Below are positions 45,501 to 53,955 of a DNA stretch of 64,000 nucleotides, piece after piece. The stretch spans positions 1 to 64,000 of the forward strand of contig CALQJI020000020.1 of NCBI GenBank assembly GCA_943330855.2. The letters run 5' to 3'. The translations under genes were made by a program, and so were the position numbers. Position 1 is the stretch's first letter, and the number at the start of each line of letters is the position of its first letter. The notes beneath the pieces were generated by a model. That model saw nothing but the letters and a program-made list of their open reading frames with translations, was not told the DNA's origin and searched no databases. This DNA comes from Klebsiella pneumoniae (GTDB lineage Bacteria; Verrucomicrobiota; Verrucomicrobiia; Limisphaerales; SXTU01).

Positions 45501-45885
45501 GCAGCACTTCCTCGAAGCGCGGCCCCTCGCGCTTGACCCGCGCGGCGTGGCCGCCGGGCGTGGGCTTGGGAGTCTGGCCAGCGGGCGGGCGGGGGATGGG
45601 GGTGCCGAATTCGTAGCGCAGCTCCACGACGCCGATGCGCAGCACATCCCCTTCGTTGAGCGCTGCGGTCGTGACGTGGGCTCCGTTGACCGCCGTGCCG
45701 CCGCCGCTGCGGTCCTTCACGCGGCAGCCCTCCGGGTCCACGGAGAGGAGCAGGTGCTGGGGCGCGACGGATTCGTCCGCGACGACGAGGGTGTTTCCGA
45801 CCTGCCTGCCGATGGTAACGATGCCGGGGGACAGCTCAAAGCGCTGGCCCCGGCGCGCGCCAGTCAAGATGATGAGTCGAGCCAT
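42514..45885 (-). CDS. FHA domain + membrane helix + large beta-helix protein
   Basis: The start at 45885 (MARLIILTGARRG) gives 1,123 residues. Residues 1-95 are an FHA phosphothreonine-binding domain (IVTIGRQVGNTLVV, SVAPQHLLLSVD, NGAHV). A Pro/Lys-rich linker precedes one transmembrane helix (about 145-165, LGPILVWGAMVALAVAGIW). Beyond ~260 is a right-handed parallel beta-helix (repeated NCTFRNLSERAIDL-type turns), and residues ~1000-1085 resemble a fibronectin-like domain (PPTAVPGLVLEILADGHHLKW). It therefore looks like a signalling protein with a cytoplasmic FHA and an external carbohydrate-binding or pectate-lyase-like part. No Ser/Thr kinase is adjacent. Confidence 0.8.
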   Translation of the reverse strand: MARLIILTGARRGQRFELSPGIVTIGRQVGNTLVVADESVAPQHLLLSVDPEGCRVKDRSGGGTAVNGAHVTTAALNEGDVLRIGVVELRYEFGTPIPRPPAGQTPKPTPGGHAARVKREGPRFEEVLREQKTLKKKVIFDIELGPILVWGAMVALAVAGIWAAFNPKPPPVKKKGKARSAQGVAVLGAPAPSTAAASAQPTVPVEPEPTLPPGFSLASEPPPLPYSLPVGAAKSSPRDGAKIYFTSQIGAQAAVDAAAEGDAVVFDGPLANIVVRRPLKDVQFIGGSASWELRADLTDCQFFWHTPVRMTQGAARMERCAFYQSHGPATHLTHADAVSFYHAGTTVLAGDFKAPLDEAQLWLRGFVRGVTVHKLTVAPPEGERRWDMDWPPVVRVQAENLEAHGHNSYILSPVVRGQTAWTPFHVVRATGLTFAQLTSEGGTWADPILEVDYGIDCAVIASALAGRGEAANAGYFRLPDKLKYHDHEEWGHNHANAPFRGAAIQIGGQRNRLFGHGDFKPWSIGRRAALPGLHYADGLVARDPFLQEWSVEQGGLNANFAEPKNIFRVLPRAGGPAYNSTSRDLRVRYPMLGVNLARPVLVALGDLRAPPPLLLGKRFTDFTGKPAAAIERALGAGENVFLGTGDYALSQPITNGLLFGAGMDRTIVSWATNVDCSQRDCKGLVNLTVRGGRYGHNSQAGTGGATNTANALLLRVRFDGQAHAGVTFHAAQDQTYQDCEFVNGRVGFTHGHDRTRGVFMGERGQAGGPAITRLNLANCTFRNLSERAIDLRPGQAQTGVVGIHNCAFEDIADTAVRIFGGEAHLVQNCVFRRVGKETSTNAVVEVFGHGAVALSHLDIQNQDFPGSPVGILVGGQVSISHCKIAGAQRALVARTPLLMDHVDAASGTFELPYGSYVTTSTFKNADVKKGAMLVREASQPESISLQAGVQPLDGTPPTAVPGLVLEILADGHHLKWKPAEDPESGIVGYMVFAERREIYRTPLTYDPGDTPSTPLMTRVIPLAFVDTNRLAAAYVVKAINGANLLSGGGQAPLLRWGPLRARFLDRGSNEVTVAEITFRNRQPGIVDGKGRKLAATDLLRQGVPNEIRVETRPSVEDEAPAPR

Positions 45886-46040
45886 GTGCAGCAGCGGATG
45901 ACGGGGGCGGAGGCTAGCAAGCCGGGCGGTCGTGTCAAAGAACCTCGCCGATCGCAGTTCCAAATCGTAATCTCAAACTCCTCCGGTTGGAGCACAGCAA
46001 CGGGCATTCAGCTTACGATTCAGCACAGCAGAAGATCGCA

Positions 46041-46844
46041 ATGGGAAAATACTGGCACGTCCTCAACATCGGCCTCCAGAGCGCACTGGTGTATCGGGTG
46101 AACTTTCTCTTTCGGGCCAGCTTCGGGATCATCCCGCTCCTAGCCATCATCCACGTCTGGCGCGCCATCTACGAGGGCAAGGGCGGTGGGCAGGTCGCCA
46201 GCTACGGGCTGTCGCAGATGATTTCCTACTACCTCGTCATCACCATCGTGGACGCGCTCACCGCGGTGACGGAGGACGACTGGCAGATCGCCGCCGACAT
46301 CAAGGACGGCAACATCAGCCAGTTCCTGCTCAAGCCGATGGACTACCTCACCTACCGCTTCTGCCTCTTCGCCTCGGGTAGGCTCGTGTTTGCGGCCGTC
46401 GCGGTAGTGCCCACCTGCGGCTTCATCTGGCTGCTGCGGGACAATTTCGTCCTGCCGCCCGACGCCGCGACTGCGGGCTGGTTCGCGCTGTCGGTCGCGC
46501 TCACGGCGCTGCTGCAATTCCTCTTCAGCTTCACGCTGGCGCTGCTCGCCTTTTGGGTGCTGGAGGTTGCGACGTTTATCTTCATCGCCTTCGCCTTCGA
46601 ATACCTCGCGGGCGGACACCTCTTCCCGCTGGACCTCCTGCCGCCCGCCGTGGCGGGGGTGCTGGACTACACGCCGTTCCCCTACATGCTTTATTTCCCC
46701 GTGACCATCTGGCTGGGCCGCGTGACGGGCGACGCCCTCTGGCTGGGCGTGCTCGTGCAACTGCTCTGGGTCGCAGCCACCTACGCGCTGGCGCGGCTGG
46801 TCTGGAGCCGGGGCATCCAGAAATACTCGGCGATGGGAGGCTGA
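46041..46844 (+). CDS. ABC-2 family permease (DUF990-like), subunit 1
   Basis: The start at 46041 (MGKYWHVLNIG) gives 267 residues with six predicted helices. The N-terminal LQSALVYRVNFLFRASFGI and central DGNISQFLLKPMDYLTYRF are typical of DUF990-type ABC-2 permeases. These usually work as heterodimeric permeases with an ATPase encoded upstream; here the upstream gene is the divergent FHA giant, so no ATPase is present. It is one base from the next permease gene. Confidence 0.85.
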   Translation: MGKYWHVLNIGLQSALVYRVNFLFRASFGIIPLLAIIHVWRAIYEGKGGGQVASYGLSQMISYYLVITIVDALTAVTEDDWQIAADIKDGNISQFLLKPMDYLTYRFCLFASGRLVFAAVAVVPTCGFIWLLRDNFVLPPDAATAGWFALSVALTALLQFLFSFTLALLAFWVLEVATFIFIAFAFEYLAGGHLFPLDLLPPAVAGVLDYTPFPYMLYFPVTIWLGRVTGDALWLGVLVQLLWVAATYALARLVWSRGIQKYSAMGG

Positions 46845-46845
46845 T

Positions 46846-47715
46846 ATGAATCCCGAACGGCGCATTGCGAATAACGAATCTCCGGCAGCGCGCGCTGGGA
46901 GGATTCCAAAATCTCCCTTCCCAATTCTCCATTACCTCTCTCTCTACGCCGCCCTCTGGCGCAACTCCGTCATCCGCGAGATGAGCTTCAAGGTGAACTT
47001 CCTGATGTGGCTCGTCGTGGAGACGCTGTGGTTCGCCCTGCAACTCAGCTTCATCAGCGTGCTCTACCTGCACACCGAGAGCATCGGCACCTGGACGAAG
47101 TGGCAGGTCGTCGCGCTCGCGGGCACGAGCCATCTCATCCAGCAGCTCTTCACCGCGCTGTTCCTCACGAACCTCACCGCGCTCTCCGAGCACATCCGCA
47201 CGGGCAAGCTCGACTTCATGCTGCTGCTGCCCGTCAACACCCGCTTCCTCGTCAGCTTCCGCCAGGTGGACCTCGGCGGTTTCGTCAGCGCGGCGGGCGC
47301 GCTCGGGGTCATCGGCTACGCGCTGCACCGGCTCGGCCACACGCCCAGCGTGGCACAAGCCGTGGGCTTCCTCCTGCTCGTCCTCGTCGGCATCCTCATC
47401 CATTACTCCCTCATGCTGATCCTCTCCGCGACGAGCTTCTGGACTGTGCGCGCGCAAGGCATCGTCTGGGGTTACTACAACCTCTTTAACATCGCCCGCC
47501 TGCCCGACGAAGCCTTTCGCGGCCCGTTCAAGGCCGTCTTCACCTATGCCCTGCCCATGCTGCTCGTCTCCAACGTCCCGGTGAAACTCCTCGTGGACAA
47601 ACTCGCTTCCCCGCTCGAAATCCTCCTGCTCGTCACCCTCGCCGCGCTCATCTTCGCCGCGTCGGAACTACTCTGGCGTTTCGCCCTCAAGCGCTACACC
47701 AGCGCCAGCTCGTAG
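46846..47715 (+). CDS. ABC-2 family permease (DUF990-like), subunit 2
   Basis: The 289-residue membrane protein has six helices. The characteristic stretch is ALWRNSVIREMSFKVNFLMW near the N-terminus, then HIRTGKLDFMLLLPVNTRFLVSF. It pairs with subunit 1. Its TAG stop (47713-47715) is part of the left arm of a palindromic repeat. About 30 non-conserved residues precede the first conserved stretch, so the ATG at 46846 may not be the true start. Confidence 0.85.
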   Translation: MNPERRIANNESPAARAGRIPKSPFPILHYLSLYAALWRNSVIREMSFKVNFLMWLVVETLWFALQLSFISVLYLHTESIGTWTKWQVVALAGTSHLIQQLFTALFLTNLTALSEHIRTGKLDFMLLLPVNTRFLVSFRQVDLGGFVSAAGALGVIGYALHRLGHTPSVAQAVGFLLLVLVGILIHYSLMLILSATSFWTVRAQGIVWGYYNLFNIARLPDEAFRGPFKAVFTYALPMLLVSNVPVKLLVDKLASPLEILLLVTLAALIFAASELLWRFALKRYTSASS

Positions 47716-47782
47716 CCGCCGAGGTGAGGAGGCGGATTGGCTGTCAGTCTGGAAATTCCGCCGCCTCCCCTCGACGGCTACG
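47711..47782. repeat. Palindromic repeat, GTAGCCGCC subfamily (copy 2)
   Basis: Arms 47711-47736 and 47757-47782 match at 23 of 26 positions and contain the permease stop codon. The remaining bases to 48001 have no gene; TGTTTCATCTGTGTTCCATC at 47960 is a shared intergenic word. It probably acts as the permease terminator. Confidence 0.85.
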
Positions 47783-48001
47783 GGGCGAAGGTTCAAACGT
47801 CGCCACTGCGGGCCGAGAAATCATGCTTACCCTGGACCATGCGGTTGGAACACGGAACAGCCGCTGGAAAGCTAGCCGCTGCGCTTCGGTGTTCGTCACC
47901 ACCCGTTGGAGGCCGCATTCAACGCGCTCGCAAGCTGCATTCGTCTCCTCCCCAGCCGTGTTTCATCTGTGTTCCATCCGTGGCTGAAGAAGGTTTCCAG
48001 C

Positions 48002-48871
48002 TTACTTCAACACCGCGTTGTCAATCAGCCGCGTCCGCCCGATGAAGACGGCCAGCGCTAGGTGCGCACCGCGTGTGACAGCGGTGGTGGGTTCCAGCGT
48101 CTCGCTGTCGAAGAATTCCAGATAGTCCAGCCGTGCCGCCGGCTGCGTGGCAATGAGGGCGGCGAGCTCCGATTTCAGCGCGTCGGCGTAATTGGGGGCG
48201 CGCGATCCGAGGACGACTTCCTTCGCCAGCTTCAACGCCCGCCAGAGGATCGTCGCCTGGGCTCGCTCCTCGGCAGAGAGGTATTTGTTCCGTGAACTCA
48301 TGGCCAATCCGTCCTGCTCGCGGAGCGTCGGGGCCACGACAAATTTTACCGGGAAATTCAGGTCGCGCGTCATGCGACGCAGCACCGCAGCCTGCTGCCA
48401 GTCCTTCGCGCCAAACACGGCCACGTCCGGCAGCACGAGGTTGAAAAGCTTGGCGACGATGGTGGTGACACCGCGAAAGTGCGTCGGGCGGGCACCGCCC
48501 TCCATGCCCTGCGCGAGCTGCTCCTCGACGACGTAGGTGCTGTAGCCGCCCGCATCGCGGCCCGGATACATCTCGGCATCCGAGGGGAGGAACAGCACGT
48601 CCACCCCGGCCTTGCGGCAAAGCGCCTTGTCCCGATCCAAGTCGCGCGGATAGGCGGACAGGTCCTCGGTCGGCGCGAACTGCGTCGGGTTCACGTAGAT
48701 GCTCGCGACGACGAGGCCCGCCTGGCCGACGCGCCGACGCGCTTGCTGCACGAGGCTGAGGTGGCCGTCGTGCAAGTAACCCATCGTGGGCACGAACCCG
48801 ATGCGTGCCCCCGTGCGCCGCCAGCGCAAGGCAAGGCGTTGCATCGCTGCGGCGGAGGTGACGATGCGCAT
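48002..48871 (-). CDS. panC: Pantothenate synthetase
   Basis: The start at 48871 (MRIVTSAAAMQ) gives 289 residues. The ATP-binding motif PTMGYLHDGHLSLV, substrate residues IYVNPTQFAPTEDLSAYPRD, the GAKDWQQAAVLRRM stretch and the KMSKS-like DGLAMSSRNKYLS are all present. The enzyme joins pantoate and beta-alanine with ATP. It follows a RelE-like gene by 13 bases. Confidence 0.95.
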   Translation of the reverse strand: MRIVTSAAAMQRLALRWRRTGARIGFVPTMGYLHDGHLSLVQQARRRVGQAGLVVASIYVNPTQFAPTEDLSAYPRDLDRDKALCRKAGVDVLFLPSDAEMYPGRDAGGYSTYVVEEQLAQGMEGGARPTHFRGVTTIVAKLFNLVLPDVAVFGAKDWQQAAVLRRMTRDLNFPVKFVVAPTLREQDGLAMSSRNKYLSAEERAQATILWRALKLAKEVVLGSRAPNYADALKSELAALIATQPAARLDYLEFFDSETLEPTTAVTRGAHLALAVFIGRTRLIDNAVLK

Positions 48872-48884
48872 GGCTAGCGACGGG

Positions 48885-49244
48885 TTACTTTCCCTGCGCT
48901 GCACCCATCAGCTCCCAAAACTTCGGGTTGTCCTGCAACGCCTCGTCCTCACCCAGCGGCAGGCTGGAGCGGAACAGAAAATCCTTCAGCGAGTTGCGGC
49001 TCAGGATGCGTTGCACGAGCACGCCCAGCTCGTGGCGCTCGAAGTAAATCCGGTAGTCACCCACGCGGAAGCGGTGCAGCACATGGCCGTCCCGCTCCAG
49101 CTTGCCGTAGCGCTCCAGCTCCGTGCTGATGACTTCCTGCGGCAGCCCGCGGAACTCGCCGAGGATCTGGAGCTGCAGCTCCTTGGGCATCTTGGATAAC
49201 TCGGCCGCCCCGGTGGGGGTGAAGATGATTTGAAACGGTCGCAT
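48885..49244 (-). CDS. RelE/ParE-fold protein without adjacent antitoxin
   Basis: The start at 49244 (MRPFQIIFTPT) gives 119 residues. The first ~85 show a RelE/ParE fold (FQIIFTPTGAAELSKMPKEL, GDYRIYFERHELGVLVQRILSR), but a 30-residue C-terminal extension (DEALQDNPKFWELMGAAQG) is not usual for RelE toxins. No antitoxin gene lies on either side. It is tightly linked to panC, so it may not be a toxin. Confidence 0.7.
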   Translation of the reverse strand: MRPFQIIFTPTGAAELSKMPKELQLQILGEFRGLPQEVISTELERYGKLERDGHVLHRFRVGDYRIYFERHELGVLVQRILSRNSLKDFLFRSSLPLGEDEALQDNPKFWELMGAAQGK

Positions 49245-49299
49245 TGCCGAAGTGTCCGCATTCCCACGCGGACTGCAAGCTGCCACACTCCGAGGCGAG

Positions 49300-50385
49300 A
49301 TGACTGTCGTTGCCGCTGACTCCACCGCACCCCGCTCGCTCCTCGACCTCACGTTCTCGGAATTGGAACGGGAGCTCGTCGCGTCCGCGTTGTCGCCACT
49401 GCACGCCCGGCCCCTGTGGCGCACGTTGCATCATGGCTTGGAGAATGAGTTGGCCGGGGAAACGGATTTTCCGCCCCCGCTGCGGCGTTGGGTGGCGGAC
49501 CAAGTGGGCGAGACGAGACGCTTCTACATTGAGGTGCCGGCACAAACCGCCGACATCGCCAGCGCCGACGGGTTGACTCGCAAATTCTTGCTGCGCTTGG
49601 CGGACGGTCAGGTGATCGAGACGGTGCTGATGGGCTTCAAGGGACGACACACCGCTTGCCTGAGCACCCAAGCCGGCTGCGCGATGGGCTGTGTCTTCTG
49701 CGCCACCGGGCAGATGGGTTTCGTGCGGCATCTGCAGCCCGGTGAGATCGTGGCGCAAGTCCGCCATGCGCAACTCGCTTTGCGCGCCGCCGGTGGTGAG
49801 GGCCTGCGGAATCTCGTGCTCATGGGCATGGGCGAGCCCTTGCACAACTACGACGCCGTGATGACCGCGCTAGAAACCATCTCCGACCGCCGCGGCCTGA
49901 ACATCGGCCCCAGCCGCATCACCATCAGCACCGTGGGCGTGGTGCCGGGCATCCTGCGGCTCGCGGCGGAACAGCGCCCGTATCACCTCGCCGTGAGCTT
50001 GCACGGCGCGACGGAGGAGGAGCGTTCCGCGCTGGTGCCCGCCAGCCGACGCTGGCCGCTCGCGGAACTGATGGGCGCTTGCCGCACCTACTTTGCCCAA
50101 ACCGGTCGGCGCATCTTCTTCGAGTGGACACTGATCGCCGGGGCGAACGATTCACCGGCTCAGGCCGAACGGTTGGCCACGCTGCTCGCTGGGCTGGACG
50201 CCCATGTGAATCTCATTCCGCTCAACCCCACCGGCGGCTTCCTCGGCACCGCCACCCCCTCGGCCGGGGCCAAGTTGTTTCAGCAGGCTCTGCAAGTGGC
50301 CTCGATTCCGAGCACGATCCGTCAACGCCGAGGCATTGATGTCGCCGCAGGTTGCGGCCAACTGCGCGCAGAAAAGCTGCGCTAA
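49300..50385 (+). CDS. rlmN: 23S rRNA (adenine-C2)-methyltransferase RlmN
   Basis: The start at 49300 (MTVVAADSTA) gives 361 residues. The radical-SAM cluster is CAMGCVFC (Cys127, Cys131, Cys134); Cys120 corresponds to the first methyl-carrier cysteine and the C-terminal Cys in AAGCGQL to the second. GMGEPLHNYDAV and SLHGATEEERS are SAM-binding strands. The enzyme methylates A2503 of 23S rRNA and also tRNA. Confidence 0.95.
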   Translation: MTVVAADSTAPRSLLDLTFSELERELVASALSPLHARPLWRTLHHGLENELAGETDFPPPLRRWVADQVGETRRFYIEVPAQTADIASADGLTRKFLLRLADGQVIETVLMGFKGRHTACLSTQAGCAMGCVFCATGQMGFVRHLQPGEIVAQVRHAQLALRAAGGEGLRNLVLMGMGEPLHNYDAVMTALETISDRRGLNIGPSRITISTVGVVPGILRLAAEQRPYHLAVSLHGATEEERSALVPASRRWPLAELMGACRTYFAQTGRRIFFEWTLIAGANDSPAQAERLATLLAGLDAHVNLIPLNPTGGFLGTATPSAGAKLFQQALQVASIPSTIRQRRGIDVAAGCGQLRAEKLR

Positions 50386-50391
50386 CGGCGC

Positions 50392-50429
50392 AGCCGCCCG
50401 TGCTCGCCCAAGCGCGGTGCTGGGCGGCT
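50392..50429. terminator. Hairpin between convergent rlmN and esterase genes
   Basis: AGCCGCCC at 50392 pairs with GGGCGGCT at 50422; the 42-base gap between the converging stops is filled by it. The esterase stop codon at 50428 lies in the right arm. No T run, so its strength is uncertain. Confidence 0.55.
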
Positions 50430-51759
50430 ACTTCGACTTGAGCCCGACGGTGTTGACCGCGATCACGCGATACTGATGCGTTTTGCCCGTCTCGACTTTG
50501 GTGTCGGTGAAGCGCATCTGGACCAGTGGCTGGCTGGGCGTGTCGCTGTATTGCAGGTTTTGGAAGACCGGGCGACCGAACGGGTTCTTGCCTTGCTCGG
50601 GGAGATTAGCGAGGAACTGACCGTCGCGCTCGATGATGAAGCTGGCGAGGCCGCTTTCGAGATCGGCGTCGGCTTCCCAAGTGATCTCATTGCCTTTCAC
50701 CCGGACGTTTGTGGGCGCTGGTGGAGGCGTGAGGTCGGCCACTTCGGTGTTTTTGACATACTGCGCCCAGGCTTTGGCGATGGCTTCATTGGGCAGCCAC
50801 ACGGATTTTTCCTTCGCTCCGGTGAACTTCGCGGCCGGCACGGGGGCGGGGACCTCCGCCTCCCCGGCGTGCAGCGGGGCAAGCCATGAATCCGAGGCGA
50901 GCATGGGCTTCAGCGGCTCGCCGGGCTTGGCCGGCAAACGCGCGGTGAGGCAGGCGTCAAGCCACGGCATCGCGAGGTAGCGTTGATTGCCGCACTCATG
51001 ACTCGTCAACGGATCGGCGGAGACGCAGATGAGCGCGCCCTTGGCTCGCATCGCGTGGAAGAAGGTTTCCACCCCCGGCCACACACCGGCGAAGCGTCCT
51101 TCCTTGAGGGTGACGCCTTCCTTCGTGCCGAGATTGCACATGACCGGCACTTGGCACGCAGCCTCCGAGATGGTGTAGGGCGCGGGTCTGCCTTCCGCCG
51201 CTTTGACCGGTGGCACGCCCGAGCGCAGCCACGCAGCCACGATGCGTTGCGGGTGCAGCAGCACCATGCCACCCGCCCAGTGTCCGCCCCCACTGTGGCC
51301 CCAAAGCGCCCACGGCACCGTGGCCAGTTCAGGATGGCCGCTCGCCGTGCCAAGTTGGGTGAGGGACTTTTGAAACATCGCATCCGAGCCGTTGCGCGGA
51401 TCGCACCAGAGTTGGCAATTGGCTTTATCGGGCTGCTCATACGAAGGGGCCATCAGCGCGCAGCCGTGTTTCTTGGCGAGCGCCTGCCAGTGCAGGTCGA
51501 AGGCCCCCGTGAGGCCGGATTTGCACGACCCTTCGCCGCAGCCGTGTTGGTGAACGATGAGGCCGCGCAGCGTTTTTACTCCCGGCGGCACCCACACGGT
51601 GTAGTTCACGGGGAACACCAGCTCGCCGGGTTTGGTCGAGGCCTCGTAGCGCACGCGATAGTAAGGCGGCTCGGCTGGAGGAAACACGTCATACGGCGGC
51701 TGCTGGGCCAGCAGCGAGCTTGCGAGGGCGAAGAACAGCAGAGCGATTTGGCGCATCAT
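50428..51759 (-). CDS. Secreted serine hydrolase (alpha/beta fold) with C-terminal Fn3-like domain
   Basis: The start at 51759 ([10 protein letters not shown]) gives 443 residues with a signal peptide ending LLAQ. The nucleophile elbow is WGHSGGGHW, in a GxSxG context; an oxyanion-type [11 protein letters not shown] lies near residue 75. The C-terminal ~85 residues ([18 protein letters not shown] ... [13 protein letters not shown]) are fibronectin-III-like. Many cysteines suggest disulfides. The substrate is unknown, possibly a polysaccharide ester or polyhydroxy compound. Confidence 0.78.
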   Translation of the reverse strand: MMRQIALLFFALASSLLAQQPPYDVFPPAEPPYYRVRYEASTKPGELVFPVNYTVWVPPGVKTLRGLIVHQHGCGEGSCKSGLTGAFDLHWQALAKKHGCALMAPSYEQPDKANCQLWCDPRNGSDAMFQKSLTQLGTASGHPELATVPWALWGHSGGGHWAGGMVLLHPQRIVAAWLRSGVPPVKAAEGRPAPYTISEAACQVPVMCNLGTKEGVTLKEGRFAGVWPGVETFFHAMRAKGALICVSADPLTSHECGNQRYLAMPWLDACLTARLPAKPGEPLKPMLASDSWLAPLHAGEAEVPAPVPAAKFTGAKEKSVWLPNEAIAKAWAQYVKNTEVADLTPPPAPTNVRVKGNEITWEADADLESGLASFIIERDGQFLANLPEQGKNPFGRPVFQNLQYSDTPSQPLVQMRFTDTKVETGKTHQYRVIAVNTVGLKSK

Positions 51760-51819
51760 CCAGAGACGCTGCCGACGGGGGCTGAAAGTTGCAAGCAAGG
51801 TGGCCGAAGCTAGCGGCGC

Positions 51820-51912
51820 AATTTCAACCACGAAGGGCACGAAGCACACGAAGGCAAACCAATGAAGGTGCCGGTATCAAACGCCTTCTCCTTTGTGCCT
51901 TCGTGGTTAATT
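51820..51912. repeat. Inverted repeat CCACGAAGG-type
   Basis: AACCACGAAGGGCAC (51826-51840) faces GTGCCTTCGTGGTT (51895-51908) with one base difference. It lies between the divergent esterase and DUF1501 genes, upstream of both. The same word pattern occurs in the inverted repeat at 55796. Confidence 0.75.
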
Positions 51913-51987
51913 CCAAACTGAGCCCCTTCCGCGCCTGGCGAATAACACCTGCTCCGTCCCGTCCACTTGGAGCAAATTTCCAACGCC

Positions 51988-53313
51988 ATGCTCGACATCC
52001 GCCTGAATCCAAATTCGCACCGCTTCTGCAACGGCTGGGCCCGCCGCGACTTCCTCCGCGTCGGCGCGCTCGCGCCGCTCGGCCTTTCGCTACCCTCGCT
52101 GCTCGCGGCGGAGAAGGCCGCCGGCAACGACAAGAAAGCCCGCGCCAAGTCCGTCGTGCTCGTCTATCTCGGTGGCGGCCTCTCGCATCACGACAGCTTC
52201 GACCTCAAGCCCGACGCCTCCTCGGAGATTCGCGGCAAATACACCGAGATTCCCACCAACGTCCCCGGCCTGCACATCGGCGAGCTGCTGCCCAAGATGG
52301 CCAAGACCATGGACAAGCTCACGCTCGTCCGCTCCGGCGCGCACAACAACGACCACCACGAGACCGCCACGAACTGGGTGCTCTCCGGCCGCTTCGGCTC
52401 GGCCTTCGGCGACTATCCCGCGATGGGCGCAGTGGTCGCGGAGCGCACGGGCTTCCGGGGCGTGATGCCGCCTTACGTGGCCGTGCCGCGCAACCCGTCC
52501 TTCACCTGGGAGTTGGGGAAAAGCGCCTTCCTCGGTGGCCGCTGCGAGTCCTTCAAGGCCGGCGACCCGAACGCGGAGAACTTCAAAGTCCGCGACCTCT
52601 CGCTGCCCGCCGACGTGAAGCGCGAGCACGCCGAGCGCCGCAAGTCCCTCCTCGGAGCCGTGGACAACTTGGCCAAGCGCATCGAAGGCAACGACCAGCT
52701 CGCGACCTACGGCGAGTTCCAGCAACGCGCCGCCGAGATGGTCCTCTCGCGTGAGGCCCAGAACGCCTTCGCACTCGAACAGGAGACGGAGAAGCTGCGC
52801 GACGACTACGGGCGGAACACCTTTGGCCAGAGCGTCCTGCTCGCGCGCCGCCTCGTGCAGCACGGCGTGCGCTTCGTGACGGTGAACTACGGCGGCTGGG
52901 ACCATCACGCGAAGATTTTCCCCGGCCTCGAAAAGAAGCTCCCCGAGTTCGACCAAGGCTTCTCTACCTTCCTCCACGACATGGACGCGCACGGCTTGCT
53001 CAAAGACACGTTGGTCGTGTGCATGGGCGAGTTCGGGCGCTCGCCGAAAATCAACAAGGACATCGGCCGCGATCACTGGGGCCAAGCGGCGAGCCTGCTC
53101 TTCGCCGGCGCGGGCGTGGCGCGCGGCAAGGTCGTGGGCGCGACCGACCGCACCGGAGCCTTCGTGACCGACACGCCGGTAAAACCCGCCGACGTGGCGT
53201 GGACCATCTACGACAGCCTCGGCCTCGACCCGCGCGGCGAAATCCACACGCCGGATGGGCGGCCCGTGGGCATCCTCGATGAAGGCCGCTTGGTCACGGA
53301 GCTGTTTGGCTGA
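51988..53313 (+). CDS. DUF1501 Tat-exported protein (orphan copy)
   Basis: The start at 51988 (MLDIRLNPNSH) gives 441 residues; an in-frame ATG exists at 51967. A Tat signal (ARRDFLRVGALAPLG) precedes the sulfatase-like DUF1501 fold with LVYLGGGLSHHDSFDLKP and CMGEFGRSPKINKDIGRDHW. Unlike the copy at 36737, no DUF1549/DUF1553 partner is adjacent: the upstream gene is divergent and the downstream one convergent. The two DUF1501 proteins are only distantly similar, so this is not a recent duplicate. Confidence 0.92.
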   Translation: MLDIRLNPNSHRFCNGWARRDFLRVGALAPLGLSLPSLLAAEKAAGNDKKARAKSVVLVYLGGGLSHHDSFDLKPDASSEIRGKYTEIPTNVPGLHIGELLPKMAKTMDKLTLVRSGAHNNDHHETATNWVLSGRFGSAFGDYPAMGAVVAERTGFRGVMPPYVAVPRNPSFTWELGKSAFLGGRCESFKAGDPNAENFKVRDLSLPADVKREHAERRKSLLGAVDNLAKRIEGNDQLATYGEFQQRAAEMVLSREAQNAFALEQETEKLRDDYGRNTFGQSVLLARRLVQHGVRFVTVNYGGWDHHAKIFPGLEKKLPEFDQGFSTFLHDMDAHGLLKDTLVVCMGEFGRSPKINKDIGRDHWGQAASLLFAGAGVARGKVVGATDRTGAFVTDTPVKPADVAWTIYDSLGLDPRGEIHTPDGRPVGILDEGRLVTELFG

Positions 53314-53374
53314 TTGAAATCGGCGGGTGGCAACACAGGCAGCGAGCATCACCGGATGCGCTCGCCGGGGACCG

Positions 53375-53890
53375 TCACGTCAGGAGCACACCTTCCAGTG
53401 CGAGGAGCCGGCGCTTCCAATCCACCCCGCCGGAGAAGCCACCTAGTCCGCCTTTCGAAGTCAGCACGCGGTGGCAGGGGATGAGCACGGGGATTGGATT
53501 CGCACCGCACGCGCCGCCAACGGCCCGGGCCGCCCGGGGCTTACCGAGACCATCAGCAAGTTCGCCGTAGCTACGCGTCTCGCCGCGCGGGATGCGCAAC
53601 AGCTCCGGCCAGACGCGGAGGCGGAACTTGGTTCCCTGCGAAAGGTCAAGCGGCGGGAGATCGGCCGGGCGACGCGGCGTGATGGACAAAGCGGTTTGCA
53701 ATGCGGCCTGCGTTTGGTCCGCCCAGGCACGGAAAGGAGCGGGGAGTTCATTCGCAGGCTTAGCCTCGTTGCTGGCGCGCTTCACAGGGAAGTCGATCCG
53801 GGCCAACCCTGCGGCCGAGAAGTGCGCGATGAAATCACCGAGCGGCGTCGCGAGGAGCGCTGTCTGGAGGATTTCGGGCGGGCGCGGCAT
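53375..53890 (-). CDS. ogt: Methylated-DNA-[protein]-cysteine S-methyltransferase
   Basis: The 171-residue protein contains the suicide cysteine Cys139 in IPCHRV, preceded by RAVGGACGANP and followed by GGFSGGVDWKRRLLALEG. It removes alkyl groups from O6-alkylguanine. Its HTH-like segment (IPRGETRSYGELADGLG) is seen before the active site. It has no DNA glycosylase or Ada domain. Confidence 0.94.
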   Translation of the reverse strand: MPRPPEILQTALLATPLGDFIAHFSAAGLARIDFPVKRASNEAKPANELPAPFRAWADQTQAALQTALSITPRRPADLPPLDLSQGTKFRLRVWPELLRIPRGETRSYGELADGLGKPRAARAVGGACGANPIPVLIPCHRVLTSKGGLGGFSGGVDWKRRLLALEGVLLT

Positions 53891-53955
53891 GGGGGAAGAT
53901 TAGTGAGCGAGGGAGGTTCGGTTCTTAATCTGAATCACAACCCCGGCCGCCACTT

